From assembly GCA_041743835.1 (NCBI GenBank), contig JBGTLW010000178.1:1-15186 (forward strand): 15,186 nucleotides of DNA, in the 5' to 3' direction. The stretch comes from JBGTLW01 sp041743835 (GTDB lineage: Bacteria > Planctomycetota > Phycisphaerae > Phycisphaerales > Phycisphaeraceae). Both the position numbers and the translations under genes were made by a program. The notes under the pieces are model-generated. The model was not told where the DNA came from, searched no databases, and worked only from the letters and a program-made list of their open reading frames with translations. Below, in pieces: positions 1-6,332 of this stretch (its first letter is position 1; the number at the start of each line of letters is the position of its first letter).

Positions 1-68
1 CCAGCGACGGTCATCGCGACGGATAGCAGCGACAGGGTTAAGAAGAGTGCGATCCCGAAACGACGCAT
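1..68 (-). CDS. Exported protein, N-terminal fragment (cut by window edge)
   Basis: Only the first 22 codons are visible, reading leftwards from the ATG at 68-66. The peptide begins MRRFGIALFLTLSLLSVAMT: a short basic head (two Arg) followed by a long hydrophobic run, the form of a Sec signal peptide. No lipobox cysteine is seen before the edge. The protein is therefore probably exported or membrane-anchored, but its function cannot be told. No Shine-Dalgarno site precedes the ATG (the preceding bases are a run of C). A weak -10-like hexamer TACACT (75-80 on the complementary strand) lies six bases before it. The start is chosen because it gives a clean signal peptide; the gene could also be a chance open frame that stops outside the window. 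Confidence 0.6.
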   Translation of the reverse strand, partial: MRRFGIALFLTLSLLSVAMTVA

Positions 69-94
69 GGGGGGAGTGTAGCGGAGATGGGGGA

Positions 95-240
95 TAGGCG
101 CTGGGCGCTAGGGGTTAGGCGCTGGGGGTTGGGGCGATGGGTTGCTGGGGCTGTGGGGGTGATAGGCGGGACGCCTGTCCCACCGTGTGGGGAGGGGCGA
201 GTGATTATAGGCGCTGGGAGTTAGGCGCTAGGGGTTGGGG
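95..240. repeat. G-rich short-repeat cluster (TAGGCGCT units)
   Basis: The octamer TAGGCGCT occurs four times, at 95-102, 116-123, 208-215 and 222-229. The longer unit GGCGCTAGGGGTT occurs twice, at 104-116 and 224-236. Runs of three to five G recur through 88-260 on this strand, so the stretch could form G-quadruplexes. It has no credible reading frame. It sits upstream of the exported-protein gene at the left edge. One copy embeds TATAAT on the minus strand (209-204), without a good -35 partner. Its origin is unknown; it looks like an intergenic repeat element rather than coding decay. Confidence 0.6.
161..187. repeat. Palindromic intergenic motif GGCGGGACGCC
   Basis: Between the two halves of the G-rich cluster lies AGGCG-GGA-CGCCT (164-176), an inverted repeat with five-base arms, followed directly by GTCCCACC (177-184). 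From memory, the phrase GGCGGGACGCCTGTCCCACC or its complement is common in intergenic DNA of planctomycetes, where it behaves like a REP-type repeat. That recollection is not verified here. The sequence itself shows only the palindrome and its GTCCCACC flank. Confidence 0.4.
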
Positions 241-264
241 GGTTGGTTCCGGGGGTGGGGGCGG

Positions 265-293
265 AGGCAGTATCTCGTTCTTCCATACTGCCT
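265..293 (-). terminator. Stem-loop after the 112-residue gene, possible terminator
   Basis: AGGCAGTAT (265-273) and ATACTGCCT (285-293) are perfect nine-base arms around an 11-base loop. The structure lies 36 bases past the stop of the minus-strand gene at 330-668. On that strand it is followed by a C-rich run rather than a T-run. It could be a terminator lacking a U-tract, an mRNA-stabilising stem, or simply a palindrome. Confidence 0.45.
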
Positions 294-329
294 AGAACCT
301 CGATGGCCAGCAGCACCCAATCGCACACG

Positions 330-668
330 TCATAACTCTTTGACAACCATGATCGCCAGTCGTCCATCCTCAAGTGTGCGGTTGACGTACCTGCACCCCT
401 TAGGTGGTGGATTCAACTCTCCCTCGGCCTCGGCAACCTTCTTAGCCGCATTGAGCCGGTTCTGGAACTGCCGACTCTCTAGCCCCTTGGGTATGCTGAC
501 GACAGCAGCGTCACCCCCGAGGCGTAACTGGTTCATGGCCTCCCACACTCGCGCGTACTTCGATACTTTCCTTGGCGTGCGATTCATAAACTTCAAGCTC
601 TCAACGTTTGTCATCGTCACGTCAAACTCGCCCAACTTACTACGGTTTCGATGCTTGCTGGTGCTCAC
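330..668 (-). CDS. Small hypothetical protein, 112 residues
   Basis: I do not recognise the family. The reading frame starts with GTG at 668-666, preceded by GGAAAGG (675-681) at six bases spacing, and ends TGA at 330-332. The residues look like a real folded protein. A basic N-terminus (KHRNRSK) is followed by KVSKYARVWEAMNQL, then GGDAAVVSIPKG, then an amphipathic RQFQNRLNAAKKVAEAE stretch, and a C-terminal strand GRLAIMVVKEL. This order (Ser-Lys-Tyr helix, valine-rich strand, second helix, final strand) resembles small helix/strand proteins I have seen in phage and environmental sequence, possibly nucleic-acid binding; that is inference. No signal peptide, membrane segment or cysteine cluster is present beyond one Cys. 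Base composition is lower in G+C than the neighbours, hinting at acquisition. It stands alone, with gene-free sequence on both sides. Confidence 0.65.
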   Translation of the reverse strand: MSTSKHRNRSKLGEFDVTMTNVESLKFMNRTPRKVSKYARVWEAMNQLRLGGDAAVVSIPKGLESRQFQNRLNAAKKVAEAEGELNPPPKGCRYVNRTLEDGRLAIMVVKEL

Positions 669-938
669 GTCATACCTTTCCGGCCGCTGATTTACTCCCC
701 GTCAGGCGACCAATCTACCAACCTACTCGACGAATCGCGTCTCTCCGTGGCGCGTTTGACCCTGCAATAAGGGGCAACCTCTACGCGAGGTTGTACGTCG
801 GGTGTAGTAGTGGATATAGACTCTACCATGATCCAACCCACTTCCTACACCAAGTCAGTCGGTGGTTGCAGTCCCGGACCTCCGCTACTACCTCGTGCAT
901 GTCCGTGTCGGGCGGTATATTCGGTTGGGTGATGTGCG
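669..938. other. Gene-poor stretch between the small gene and the MFS gene
   Basis: I find no convincing gene here. Short frames exist on both strands, but they lack a ribosome site and protein-like composition. The stretch must carry the 3' end of the smpB-MFS transcript and the promoter of the 112-residue gene. I can see neither a T-tailed terminator nor a good -35/-10 pair. It contains the Shine-Dalgarno site GGAAAGG (675-681, minus) of the 112-residue gene, and two adjacent small hairpins at 760-793. Confidence 0.5.
760..793. other. Two adjacent small hairpins in gene-free DNA
   Basis: CCCT (760-763) pairs with AGGG (770-773). Immediately after comes a perfect seven-base stem, CAACCTC (775-781) with GAGGTTG (787-793), around the loop TACGC. 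The second is the stronger. On the minus strand it lies about 150 bases past the MFS stop and has no T-run after it, so a terminator role is possible but weak. Confidence 0.3.
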
Positions 939-2108
939 TCAGCGTGGCTGAGGGCGGAGGAGTTTTAGGAGGGGGAGGGTGCCGCCGACGATGCACATGA
1001 GGATGAGCGGTGAAGCTCCGAGGAGCATGGCGGTGTTTTCGGTGGGGACGTGGTCTTTGAGTGCGAGGCCGACGAGCCCGCAGAGTGGGCCGAGGGCGAA
1101 TCCGCCGCCGATGAGTGCTTCGTGTCCTCCGCCTGCTTTGACGGATGCGTTTTTGGATGCGAGTGAGTAGTAGAGCGAGGCGAAATAGACCAGCCCCCCG
1201 AACAGGCCGAAGAGCGCTTCGCCGACGAGGACGACGACGAGGCTGTCGCCGAGGAGGATGAGCAGGAAGCCGACGGGGAGGAGGAGGACGCTTAGGAGCA
1301 GCGGCGATGCGCGGCCGTACCAGAAGGTGAACCAGCCGAGGCCCGCGAACGCGGCGATGCGTGCGAGGTCCATGACGGATGCGAATGGCGTTGCCCATTG
1401 GGTTGATAGGCCGAGGTGGTCTTTGAGGATGTAAGGCAGGAGCGGCGCGAGGAGGAAGAGCATGGCGTATCCGCCGAGGAGGAGCCATCTCGAGCCGACG
1501 AGCAGCGCGATGTAGCGTGTCATGCGTGCTGGGTCTGGTTGGTCGGGGTGGTCGTGTGGTGTGTGGATGGGTGTGGCGGGGAGCCGGGCGAGGATGGCGT
1601 AGGCGATGATGTGGCAGATGATGCCGACGGCGAAGAGCGAGCCCGGCCAGCCGGAGGCGAGGAGCGGTCCTGTGATGGCGACGCCGATGGGCACGGCGAG
1701 TGACCATGCGATGCAGAAGCGTCCGACCATCTTGAGCATCTGTCGTGCGACGAGGCCGGCGGTGGTGTAGCTCTCGATGATGGGCCACATGAACCCGCTG
1801 AGGATGCCGACACACGCGAAGGCCGCCCAGATGACCCACGCGGGGGCGTAGAGCATGAGGAGGATGAGCAGGAGCATCTGCCCGACGACCGCGCCGAGGA
1901 GGGCGCGGCGTTCGCCTGTGCGGGCGCTGACGGTGTGACTCACCAGCGCGCCGGTGACGTAGCACACGCCGAAGAGCAGGCCCAGCCAGAGGTTGAGCGG
2001 CTTGGTGAAGGCGAGCACTTCTTCGGTGTAGAAGTAGATGCCGCGCTCCAGGAGGATGACGGCGAGGCTTTCAAGGAAGCTGGCGACGAACAGGCCGCGG
2101 CGGCGCAT
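939..2108 (-). CDS. Major facilitator superfamily (MFS) transporter
   Basis: This 389-residue protein is an integral membrane transporter of the MFS type, moving an unidentified small solute across the inner membrane. It has about twelve hydrophobic spans. The two six-helix halves are divided by a polar, His/Pro/Asp-rich loop at about residues 177-198, the usual MFS arrangement and length. A loop between the second and third spans, SARTGERRALL (61-71), resembles the MFS motif A with its basic and Arg/Gly residues. An acidic-aromatic stretch, ERGIYFYTEE (21-30), in the first span region suggests a coupled or polar substrate, but I cannot name one. The ATG at 2108 lies three bases past the smpB stop, so the two genes are almost certainly co-transcribed and perhaps translationally coupled. 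No strong Shine-Dalgarno site is seen; GGAAAG lies about 12 bases upstream inside smpB. No efflux or sugar signature is evident. Confidence 0.85.
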   Translation of the reverse strand: MRRRGLFVASFLESLAVILLERGIYFYTEEVLAFTKPLNLWLGLLFGVCYVTGALVSHTVSARTGERRALLGAVVGQMLLLILLMLYAPAWVIWAAFACVGILSGFMWPIIESYTTAGLVARQMLKMVGRFCIAWSLAVPIGVAITGPLLASGWPGSLFAVGIICHIIAYAILARLPATPIHTPHDHPDQPDPARMTRYIALLVGSRWLLLGGYAMLFLLAPLLPYILKDHLGLSTQWATPFASVMDLARIAAFAGLGWFTFWYGRASPLLLSVLLLPVGFLLILLGDSLVVVLVGEALFGLFGGLVYFASLYYSLASKNASVKAGGGHEALIGGGFALGPLCGLVGLALKDHVPTENTAMLLGASPLILMCIVGGTLPLLKLLRPQPR

Positions 2109-2111
2109 GGG

Positions 2112-2594
2112 CTAGATCACTTTCCGCGTCATGGCCCGTCGCATCTCGCGGTCGGCGACCTGCTTTTTCATGTCCTGGCGTTTGTCGTGTGTCTTCTTGC
2201 CCGTGCCGAGGCCCACTTCGAGCTTGACCATGCCGCGGACGAAGTACATGGCCAGGGGGACGATGGTGACGCCTTTGGTGGTGGTCTTGCCCAGCAGGTT
2301 CTCGATCTGGCGTCTGTGTGCGAGCAGTCTGCGTGGGCGTTTGGGTTCGTGCTGGTTGTCGCCGGCCTGGGGGTAGAGGGCGATGTCCACGTTGTAGAGC
2401 ATCAGGGCCTGGGTGCGCGGGTCCACGCTGACGTAGCCCTCGGCCAGGGAGACCTGGCTGTGGCGGATGGATTTCACCTCGCTGCCGCGCAGCATGACGC
2501 CGACCTCGAGCTTTTCCTCGATGTGGTAATCGTGCGTGGCCCGGCGGTTGACGATCCGCGGGCTGAGGTTGGTGGGCTTGTCTTTGCGGGCCAT
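2112..2594 (-). CDS. smpB: SsrA-binding protein SmpB (trans-translation)
   Basis: SmpB binds tmRNA (SsrA) and delivers it to ribosomes stalled on broken mRNA, so the nascent chain is tagged for proteolysis and the ribosome is freed. The 160 residues match the family throughout: NRRATHDYHIEE (16-27), GSEVKSIR (37-44), SLAEGYVSV (49-57), HEPKRPRRLLAHRRQI (82-97), the GVTIVPLAMY strand (108-117) and the GKKTHDKR signature (132-139). The basic C-terminal tail (140-160), which folds in the decoding centre, is complete. Length is normal for the family. The ATG at 2594 matches the usual N-terminus (MARKDK); there is no evident Shine-Dalgarno site, the preceding bases being GAGTCCC. It is the first gene of a pair with the MFS transporter and is divergent from asd. 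No ssrA gene is visible nearby, as is common. Confidence 0.97.
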   Translation of the reverse strand: MARKDKPTNLSPRIVNRRATHDYHIEEKLEVGVMLRGSEVKSIRHSQVSLAEGYVSVDPRTQALMLYNVDIALYPQAGDNQHEPKRPRRLLAHRRQIENLLGKTTTKGVTIVPLAMYFVRGMVKLEVGLGTGKKTHDKRQDMKKQVADREMRRAMTRKVI

Positions 2595-2641
2595 GGGACT
2601 CAGCAGCGTATCTGGTTTGGGTGGTGCGGTCTAGGGTCGCT

Positions 2642-2670
2642 TTGGCCCGGGATCATGCGGTGGTTATAAT
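2642..2670 (+). promoter_or_regulatory. Sigma70-type promoter of asd
   Basis: TTGGCC (2642-2647) is followed after 17 bases by a perfect TATAAT (2665-2670). Transcription would start near 2677, giving an untranslated leader of about 26 bases before the asd ATG at 2703. The -10 region reads TTATAA on both strands (2664-2669), so it could also serve divergent transcription toward smpB; the opposite -35 is poor. Confidence 0.65.
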
Positions 2671-2702
2671 GCGGGGCTTGGCTGGGGGATGGAACACACA
2701 CA

Positions 2703-3803
2703 ATGAGCACCGCCACACAAACCTCACACGCGTCCTGTTCCCGTGCCCAGGCCCCACGCATCGCGATCGTCGGCGCGACCGGCGCGGTGGGCGAGGAGTT
2801 TCTGCGCGTGCTGGCTCAGCGCGACTTCCCCATGGGCGGGCTTAAGCTGCTGGCAAGCGCGCGCAGCGCGGGCAAGGAGCTGACGTTCAAGGGTGAAGCG
2901 TTCACCATCGAGGAACTGACGGAGCAGAGCTTCGAGGGCATCGATCTTGCGCTGTTTTCCGCGGGCGGTTCGATCAGCAAGAAGTACGCCCCGCTCGCGG
3001 TGAAAGCCGGGGCGGTGGTGGTGGACAATTCGTCTGCGTTCCGGATGGATGCTGGGGTGCCGTTGGTGGTGCCGGAGGTGAACCCCGGGGCGATCGCGGC
3101 GGCGGGCATTGGGTTGCGCGCGGGCCTGAAGCCTGGCGCGGGGATTATCGCCAACCCCAACTGCTCAACGATCATCATGCTGATGGCGGTGAACCCGATC
3201 CATAAGGCGGTGGGTGTGAAGCGGATGGTGGTGAGCACGTATCAGGCGGCAAGCGGGGCCGGGGCCGCGGCCATGCGTGAGCTTGAGACCCAGACACGCG
3301 AAGCGCTGGCGGGCGAGGTGAAGACCAAGGAAATCTTCCCGTTCCAGTACGCGTTTAACATTTTCAGCCACAACACCAAGATCGGCCCGGAGGGATACAA
3401 CGAAGAAGAGATGAAGATGCTGCGCGAATCGCACAAGATCTGGGGCCAGACGCAGCTTGCGGAGTCGGAGAGGACCGCGATCACCGCAACGTGTGTGCGT
3501 GTGCCTGTGATGCGGGCGCACGCGGAGTCGATCAACCTGACGCTCCGCAAGCCCTTGAGCGAGGCGGACGCGCGTAAGCTGCTTGAGCAAGCGCCCGGCG
3601 TGTCGGTGATGGATGACCGTGCGGCCAATCGTTTCCCGACGCCGCTGGAAGCATCGCACAAGGACGATTGTTATGTGGGTCGCATCCGCCGGGACCTGTC
3701 TCAGCCGGAGGGCTACGGGCTGGACCTGTTCGTGTGTGGCGACCAGGTGCGGAAGGGCGCGGCGCTCAACGCGGTGCAGATCGCGGAACTTTTGCTGGCA
3801 TGA
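2703..3803 (+). CDS. asd: Aspartate-semialdehyde dehydrogenase
   Basis: The enzyme reduces L-aspartyl 4-phosphate to L-aspartate 4-semialdehyde with NADPH in the cytoplasm. This is the branch step toward lysine/diaminopimelate, threonine and methionine. The 366 residues carry the NADP-binding loop VGATGAVG (23-30) and the phosphate-binding region VVVDNSSAFRM (105-115). The catalytic cysteine is in ANPNCSTI (Cys154). The substrate-contacting Gln is in STYQAASGAG (Gln181), and Arg266 and the general-base His273 are in RVPVMRAH. All expected catalytic residues are present. The N-terminus carries about 17 extra residues (MSTATQTSHASCSRAQAP) before the first strand; no in-frame ATG offers a shorter start, so ATG 2703 is kept. 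The ribosome site is weak: GGGGGA lies well upstream of an ACACACACA tract. The DUF1275 gene follows on the same strand after 41 bases. Confidence 0.96.
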   Translation: MSTATQTSHASCSRAQAPRIAIVGATGAVGEEFLRVLAQRDFPMGGLKLLASARSAGKELTFKGEAFTIEELTEQSFEGIDLALFSAGGSISKKYAPLAVKAGAVVVDNSSAFRMDAGVPLVVPEVNPGAIAAAGIGLRAGLKPGAGIIANPNCSTIIMLMAVNPIHKAVGVKRMVVSTYQAASGAGAAAMRELETQTREALAGEVKTKEIFPFQYAFNIFSHNTKIGPEGYNEEEMKMLRESHKIWGQTQLAESERTAITATCVRVPVMRAHAESINLTLRKPLSEADARKLLEQAPGVSVMDDRAANRFPTPLEASHKDDCYVGRIRRDLSQPEGYGLDLFVCGDQVRKGAALNAVQIAELLLA

Positions 3804-3813
3804 CCCGGTGGTG

Positions 3814-3841
3814 CCGCGCTCGGTAGCGTGGCCGAGCGCGG
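3814..3841 (+). terminator. Perfect 10-bp hairpin between asd and the DUF1275 gene
   Basis: CCGCGCTCGG (3814-3823) and CCGAGCGCGG (3832-3841) are exact inverted arms around the eight-base loop TAGCGTGG. The structure begins 10 bases after the asd stop and ends three bases before the ATG of the next gene. It has no T-run. It may be a leaky terminator or 3' stabiliser for asd. If read through, it would cover the ribosome-binding region of the downstream gene. Confidence 0.6.
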
Positions 3842-3844
3842 GGT

Positions 3845-4555
3845 ATGGCAGAACCTATAGGTTGCACTGTGCAGCGTCATAAGCCAAGTGATTTCCCGGC
3901 GTGGAGCCTGCTTGGTGGGGCGCTGCTGTTGTCGGCGACGGCGGGGTTTGTGAATGTCGTTATGCTGCAGTTGTTTCATGTGCCGGTCAGCCACATGACC
4001 GGCGCCGCGTCGCACCTCAGCGAGGAGATGATCGGCGGGGGGTGGCGCGGCTTGGTGTTTACCGGCGGTGTGGTGCTAGCGTTTCTGGGCGGGGCGACGG
4101 TCTGCGGGTTGATTGTCGGCAACAAGTCGCTTCGCCCCGGGCGTCGCTACGGGATCGGGCTGATGGTCGAGGGCGCGGCGCTGGGGCTTGCGGCCTGGCT
4201 TGCGCAACGGGGCCAACTCGCGGCGTTACCGGCCGCGGCGTTCGCCTGTGGATTGCAGAACGCGCTGGCGACCAGCTACCACAACCTGGTCATCCGCACC
4301 ACGCACGTCACCGGTATCGTGACGGACATCGGCCTGATGCTGGGGCACCTCATCAAGCGACACCGTATCGTCGGGTTTAACCTGGTGGTGCTGGTCACGC
4401 TGCTGTCGGGCTTCGTTCTCGGCGGGGTGGCGGGGTACGCGATGTACGACGCATGGGGCATGAGGGCGATGTGGCTGCCTGCGGCTGGGTGCTGGCTCGC
4501 GGGCGGCGGGTACTACCTGTGGCGGCAACGGCTGCGCATCGCTTCAGTGGACTGA
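3845..4555 (+). CDS. DUF1275 / YoaK-family membrane protein
   Basis: This is a 236-residue polytopic inner-membrane protein of the YoaK (DUF1275) family, whose transport or sensory function is not established. Hydrophobic spans lie at about 20-45, 68-92, 102-120, 125-142, 176-200 and 206-226. Family landmarks are an early small-residue span with FVNVVML, then HMTG (50-53), the ACGLQNALATSYHN segment (134-147) and RTTHVTGIVTDIG (151-163), the best-conserved part of the family. Length is typical. The ATG at 3845 has no clear Shine-Dalgarno site; a hairpin occupies the preceding bases, and a GTG at codon 9 is a weaker alternative start. Codons 3-7 contain a 12-bp perfect palindrome, AACCTATAGGTT (3852-3863). 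It probably shares the asd transcript, with no obvious functional link to it. Confidence 0.88.
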   Translation: MAEPIGCTVQRHKPSDFPAWSLLGGALLLSATAGFVNVVMLQLFHVPVSHMTGAASHLSEEMIGGGWRGLVFTGGVVLAFLGGATVCGLIVGNKSLRPGRRYGIGLMVEGAALGLAAWLAQRGQLAALPAAAFACGLQNALATSYHNLVIRTTHVTGIVTDIGLMLGHLIKRHRIVGFNLVVLVTLLSGFVLGGVAGYAMYDAWGMRAMWLPAAGCWLAGGGYYLWRQRLRIASVD

Positions 4556-4589
4556 GATATACGGCGACCTCAGCGGGGTTGTTGGTGAC

Positions 4590-6083
4590 CTACGCGGCAG
4601 TCTGCTTGCGGGGCGTGAAGATGCGCACGGCATTGCGACCCGAGGCCTTGGCTGCGTACACACCCTGATCGGCCGCCTTGACGAGCTGCTCCGCCGAAAC
4701 AAAGAAGTCGCCGATATGGCACGCCACGCCGATGGAGCAGGTGATCGAGAGGAGGTCGCCCGCTTCGCTTGTCACTTTCGCGTCCGAAGCCACAGCCGCG
4801 CGGATCTGCTCGGCGACGGTGGCGGCTGCCTTGCGGTCCATCCCGGGGCAGACCACGGTGAACTCTTCGCCGCCATACCGGAAGACCCGGCCGCGCTCGC
4901 CCACGACCTTCTCGAGCGTCTGGGCAAATATCACAAGCACCCGGTCACCAAGGGCGTGGCCGTAGGTATCGTTGAACGGCTTGAACTTGTCGATGTCGAT
5001 GAACATCACGCTCAGCGGCTTGAGCGGGTTGGCCTGACCAAAGGATTGGCCGACGAACTCATCGAACGCGCGCCGATTGGATGCGCCGGTCAAGGCGTCG
5101 GTATTGACCTCGGTCGATAGTTTCTGGTTCTGCGCTTCGAGTTTGTCGGTTTGTCGTTGCGCTTGCAGGGTGATCTGCATCAGCGCTTCGTTTGCGCGGG
5201 CCAGGATCTCGTCGGGGTTGCCGAGGTTTCCCGTCGGCAGGTCGAAGAGGCGGCTCATTTCCTTGGTCTGTTGATGGATGGTCTTGAGCAAGGGTGACGC
5301 CTGGTCGTGCGTGATGCCAAACCAGGCCTCTGCCTGCTGGTGGAACTGCTCAAGCGCGGGGCCATCACCCGTGGGGCTCATGAACACATCCGCGACGCGG
5401 TTGCCCAGCGACACACAGCGCACGAGCTGCTGTACCTCCTCATCGGCGTCGTCGGGGGTCTCGTGCCAGCGCACGGGGGCGGTGAGCAGCGGCGGGAGTT
5501 TCCATTTGTCCGCTAGGGCCGCACCCACACACGCGTGATCGATGCCGAACGCCTCGATCTCAAGCATCCGCAGGGTGCGATGGCTCCCCTTGGATTTATG
5601 CATCATGCGGTTGTACTCGGCCCCGAGCGTCTGCGCGAGGACCACCATGCCCATGTCCTGCAGCAGGCCTCCCAGGAAGCACTCTTCCTGCTGGAGGATG
5701 CCCGCGTGCGCGGCTAGCGCTTTGCCAGCCGTCGCCGAGTAGAGGCTCCGCCGCCAGTACGCGACGTGGTCGAAGTTTTCATCGGCCTGGTCCTTCAGAT
5801 TGGCCACCAGCGAGAATCCAAGCGCCAGGGTCTTCACCGAGTTCAGGCCCAGCACCACCAGCGCGTGACTCACCGTGCTGATGGAGTAGGCCTGGCCATA
5901 GAAGCTGGAGTTGACGGTCTTGAGGATCTTGCTGGACAGGGCGGGGTCGTGCTGGATCGTGTGCGCGATCTGCTTGATGTTGACATCCTGCTGCTGCACC
6001 AATTCGATCACTTCCAACGCAACAGCGGGAAGGCTGGGCAGGCGTGGCGATTGCAAGACGCGATCTAGAAATTCCTTACTCAT
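4590..6083 (-). CDS. HDOD-GGDEF signalling protein, probable diguanylate cyclase
   Basis: The 497 residues (ATG at 6083) combine an N-terminal HDOD domain (about 10-230) with a C-terminal GGDEF domain (about 325-492). GGDEF domains make cyclic di-GMP from two GTP; HDOD domains are usually protein-interaction or sensory modules. HDOD landmarks are LPSLPAVALEVIELV (15-29), HDPALSSKILKTVNSSFYG (45-63) and GLLQDMGMVVL (139-149), where the HD pair of true phosphohydrolases is replaced by Gln-Asp. The GGDEF domain starts DALTGASNRRAFDEF and has FIDIDKFKPFND and the active-site variant RYGGEEF (402-408), compatible with activity. The RxxD product-inhibition site expected just before it is absent (sequence GERGRVF). 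A short linker helix region rich in Gln/Lys (290-325) joins the domains. No membrane segment is seen. ATG 6083 is preferred because AGAGGT (6094-6099) lies ten bases before it; a GTG at 6095 would add four residues. Confidence 0.92.
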   Translation of the reverse strand: MSKEFLDRVLQSPRLPSLPAVALEVIELVQQQDVNIKQIAHTIQHDPALSSKILKTVNSSFYGQAYSISTVSHALVVLGLNSVKTLALGFSLVANLKDQADENFDHVAYWRRSLYSATAGKALAAHAGILQQEECFLGGLLQDMGMVVLAQTLGAEYNRMMHKSKGSHRTLRMLEIEAFGIDHACVGAALADKWKLPPLLTAPVRWHETPDDADEEVQQLVRCVSLGNRVADVFMSPTGDGPALEQFHQQAEAWFGITHDQASPLLKTIHQQTKEMSRLFDLPTGNLGNPDEILARANEALMQITLQAQRQTDKLEAQNQKLSTEVNTDALTGASNRRAFDEFVGQSFGQANPLKPLSVMFIDIDKFKPFNDTYGHALGDRVLVIFAQTLEKVVGERGRVFRYGGEEFTVVCPGMDRKAAATVAEQIRAAVASDAKVTSEAGDLLSITCSIGVACHIGDFFVSAEQLVKAADQGVYAAKASGRNAVRIFTPRKQTAA

Positions 6084-6302
6084 CGTTCGCAACACCTCTG
6101 AGGCCTCAGCCCGGCCCCCCTCCAGGGCCAGAGCATGAAGCCGGTTTACATAAGCAGTGGTCTTAGGCTTGGTGAAGGATCACCGCCTCCCGCCTGCTAC
6201 AGTCACAATCGGTTGTTCGCCTTATTCACTTCACGGCCCATTAAAAAATGTATCAGGCATGATCCGATAAGAAGTCTGCCGCCACGCCATCCACGGGTAA
6301 TT
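6084..6302. other. Upstream region of the HDOD-GGDEF gene
   Basis: No gene is supported here. On the minus strand it must hold the promoter of the HDOD-GGDEF gene, but I find only weak matches: TTCACC and TATGTA 18 bases apart. A 12-bp perfect palindrome, CTGAGGCCTCAG (6098-6109), lies immediately upstream of and partly overlaps the ribosome site AGAGGT (6094-6099), a good position for an operator. Another small inverted repeat is GGTGA-AGGA-TCACC (6171-6184). An A/T-rich patch lies near 6241-6252. Confidence 0.5.
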
Positions 6303-6332
6303 GAAAACCCCCGACCACAAAATGGCCGGGGG
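6303..6332 (-). terminator. Intrinsic terminator of clpC
   Basis: Read on the minus strand, CCCCCGGCCA (6332-6323) pairs with TGGTCGGGGG (6317-6308) through ten base pairs including one G-U. The loop is TTTTG, and TTTTC (6307-6303) follows. It lies 33 bases past the clpC stop. The plus-strand reading has a mismatch where the minus-strand RNA has the wobble, which supports use on the clpC strand. Confidence 0.85.

Noticed and set aside
95..240. CRISPR array or tandem tRNA remnants in the repeat cluster
   Set aside because: Repeats are only 8-13 bases, irregularly spaced and without unique spacers of constant length; no cloverleaf can be drawn.
823..904. Possible 26-residue peptide on the minus strand (starts MHEVVAEVR)
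   Set aside because: No Shine-Dalgarno site, very short and no repeat or toxin-like pattern; it is the tail of a frame shadowing the MFS gene.
823..1965. Long minus-strand open frame rich in Arg, His and Pro overlapping the MFS gene
   Set aside because: It is the shifted frame of the MFS gene; its composition is typical of an out-of-frame reading of GC-rich coding DNA, while the overlapping frame encodes a clear membrane transporter.
1935..2669. Plus-strand open frame antisense to smpB and the MFS start
   Set aside because: The smpB reading is unmistakable on the other strand; this frame has no start signal or family features.
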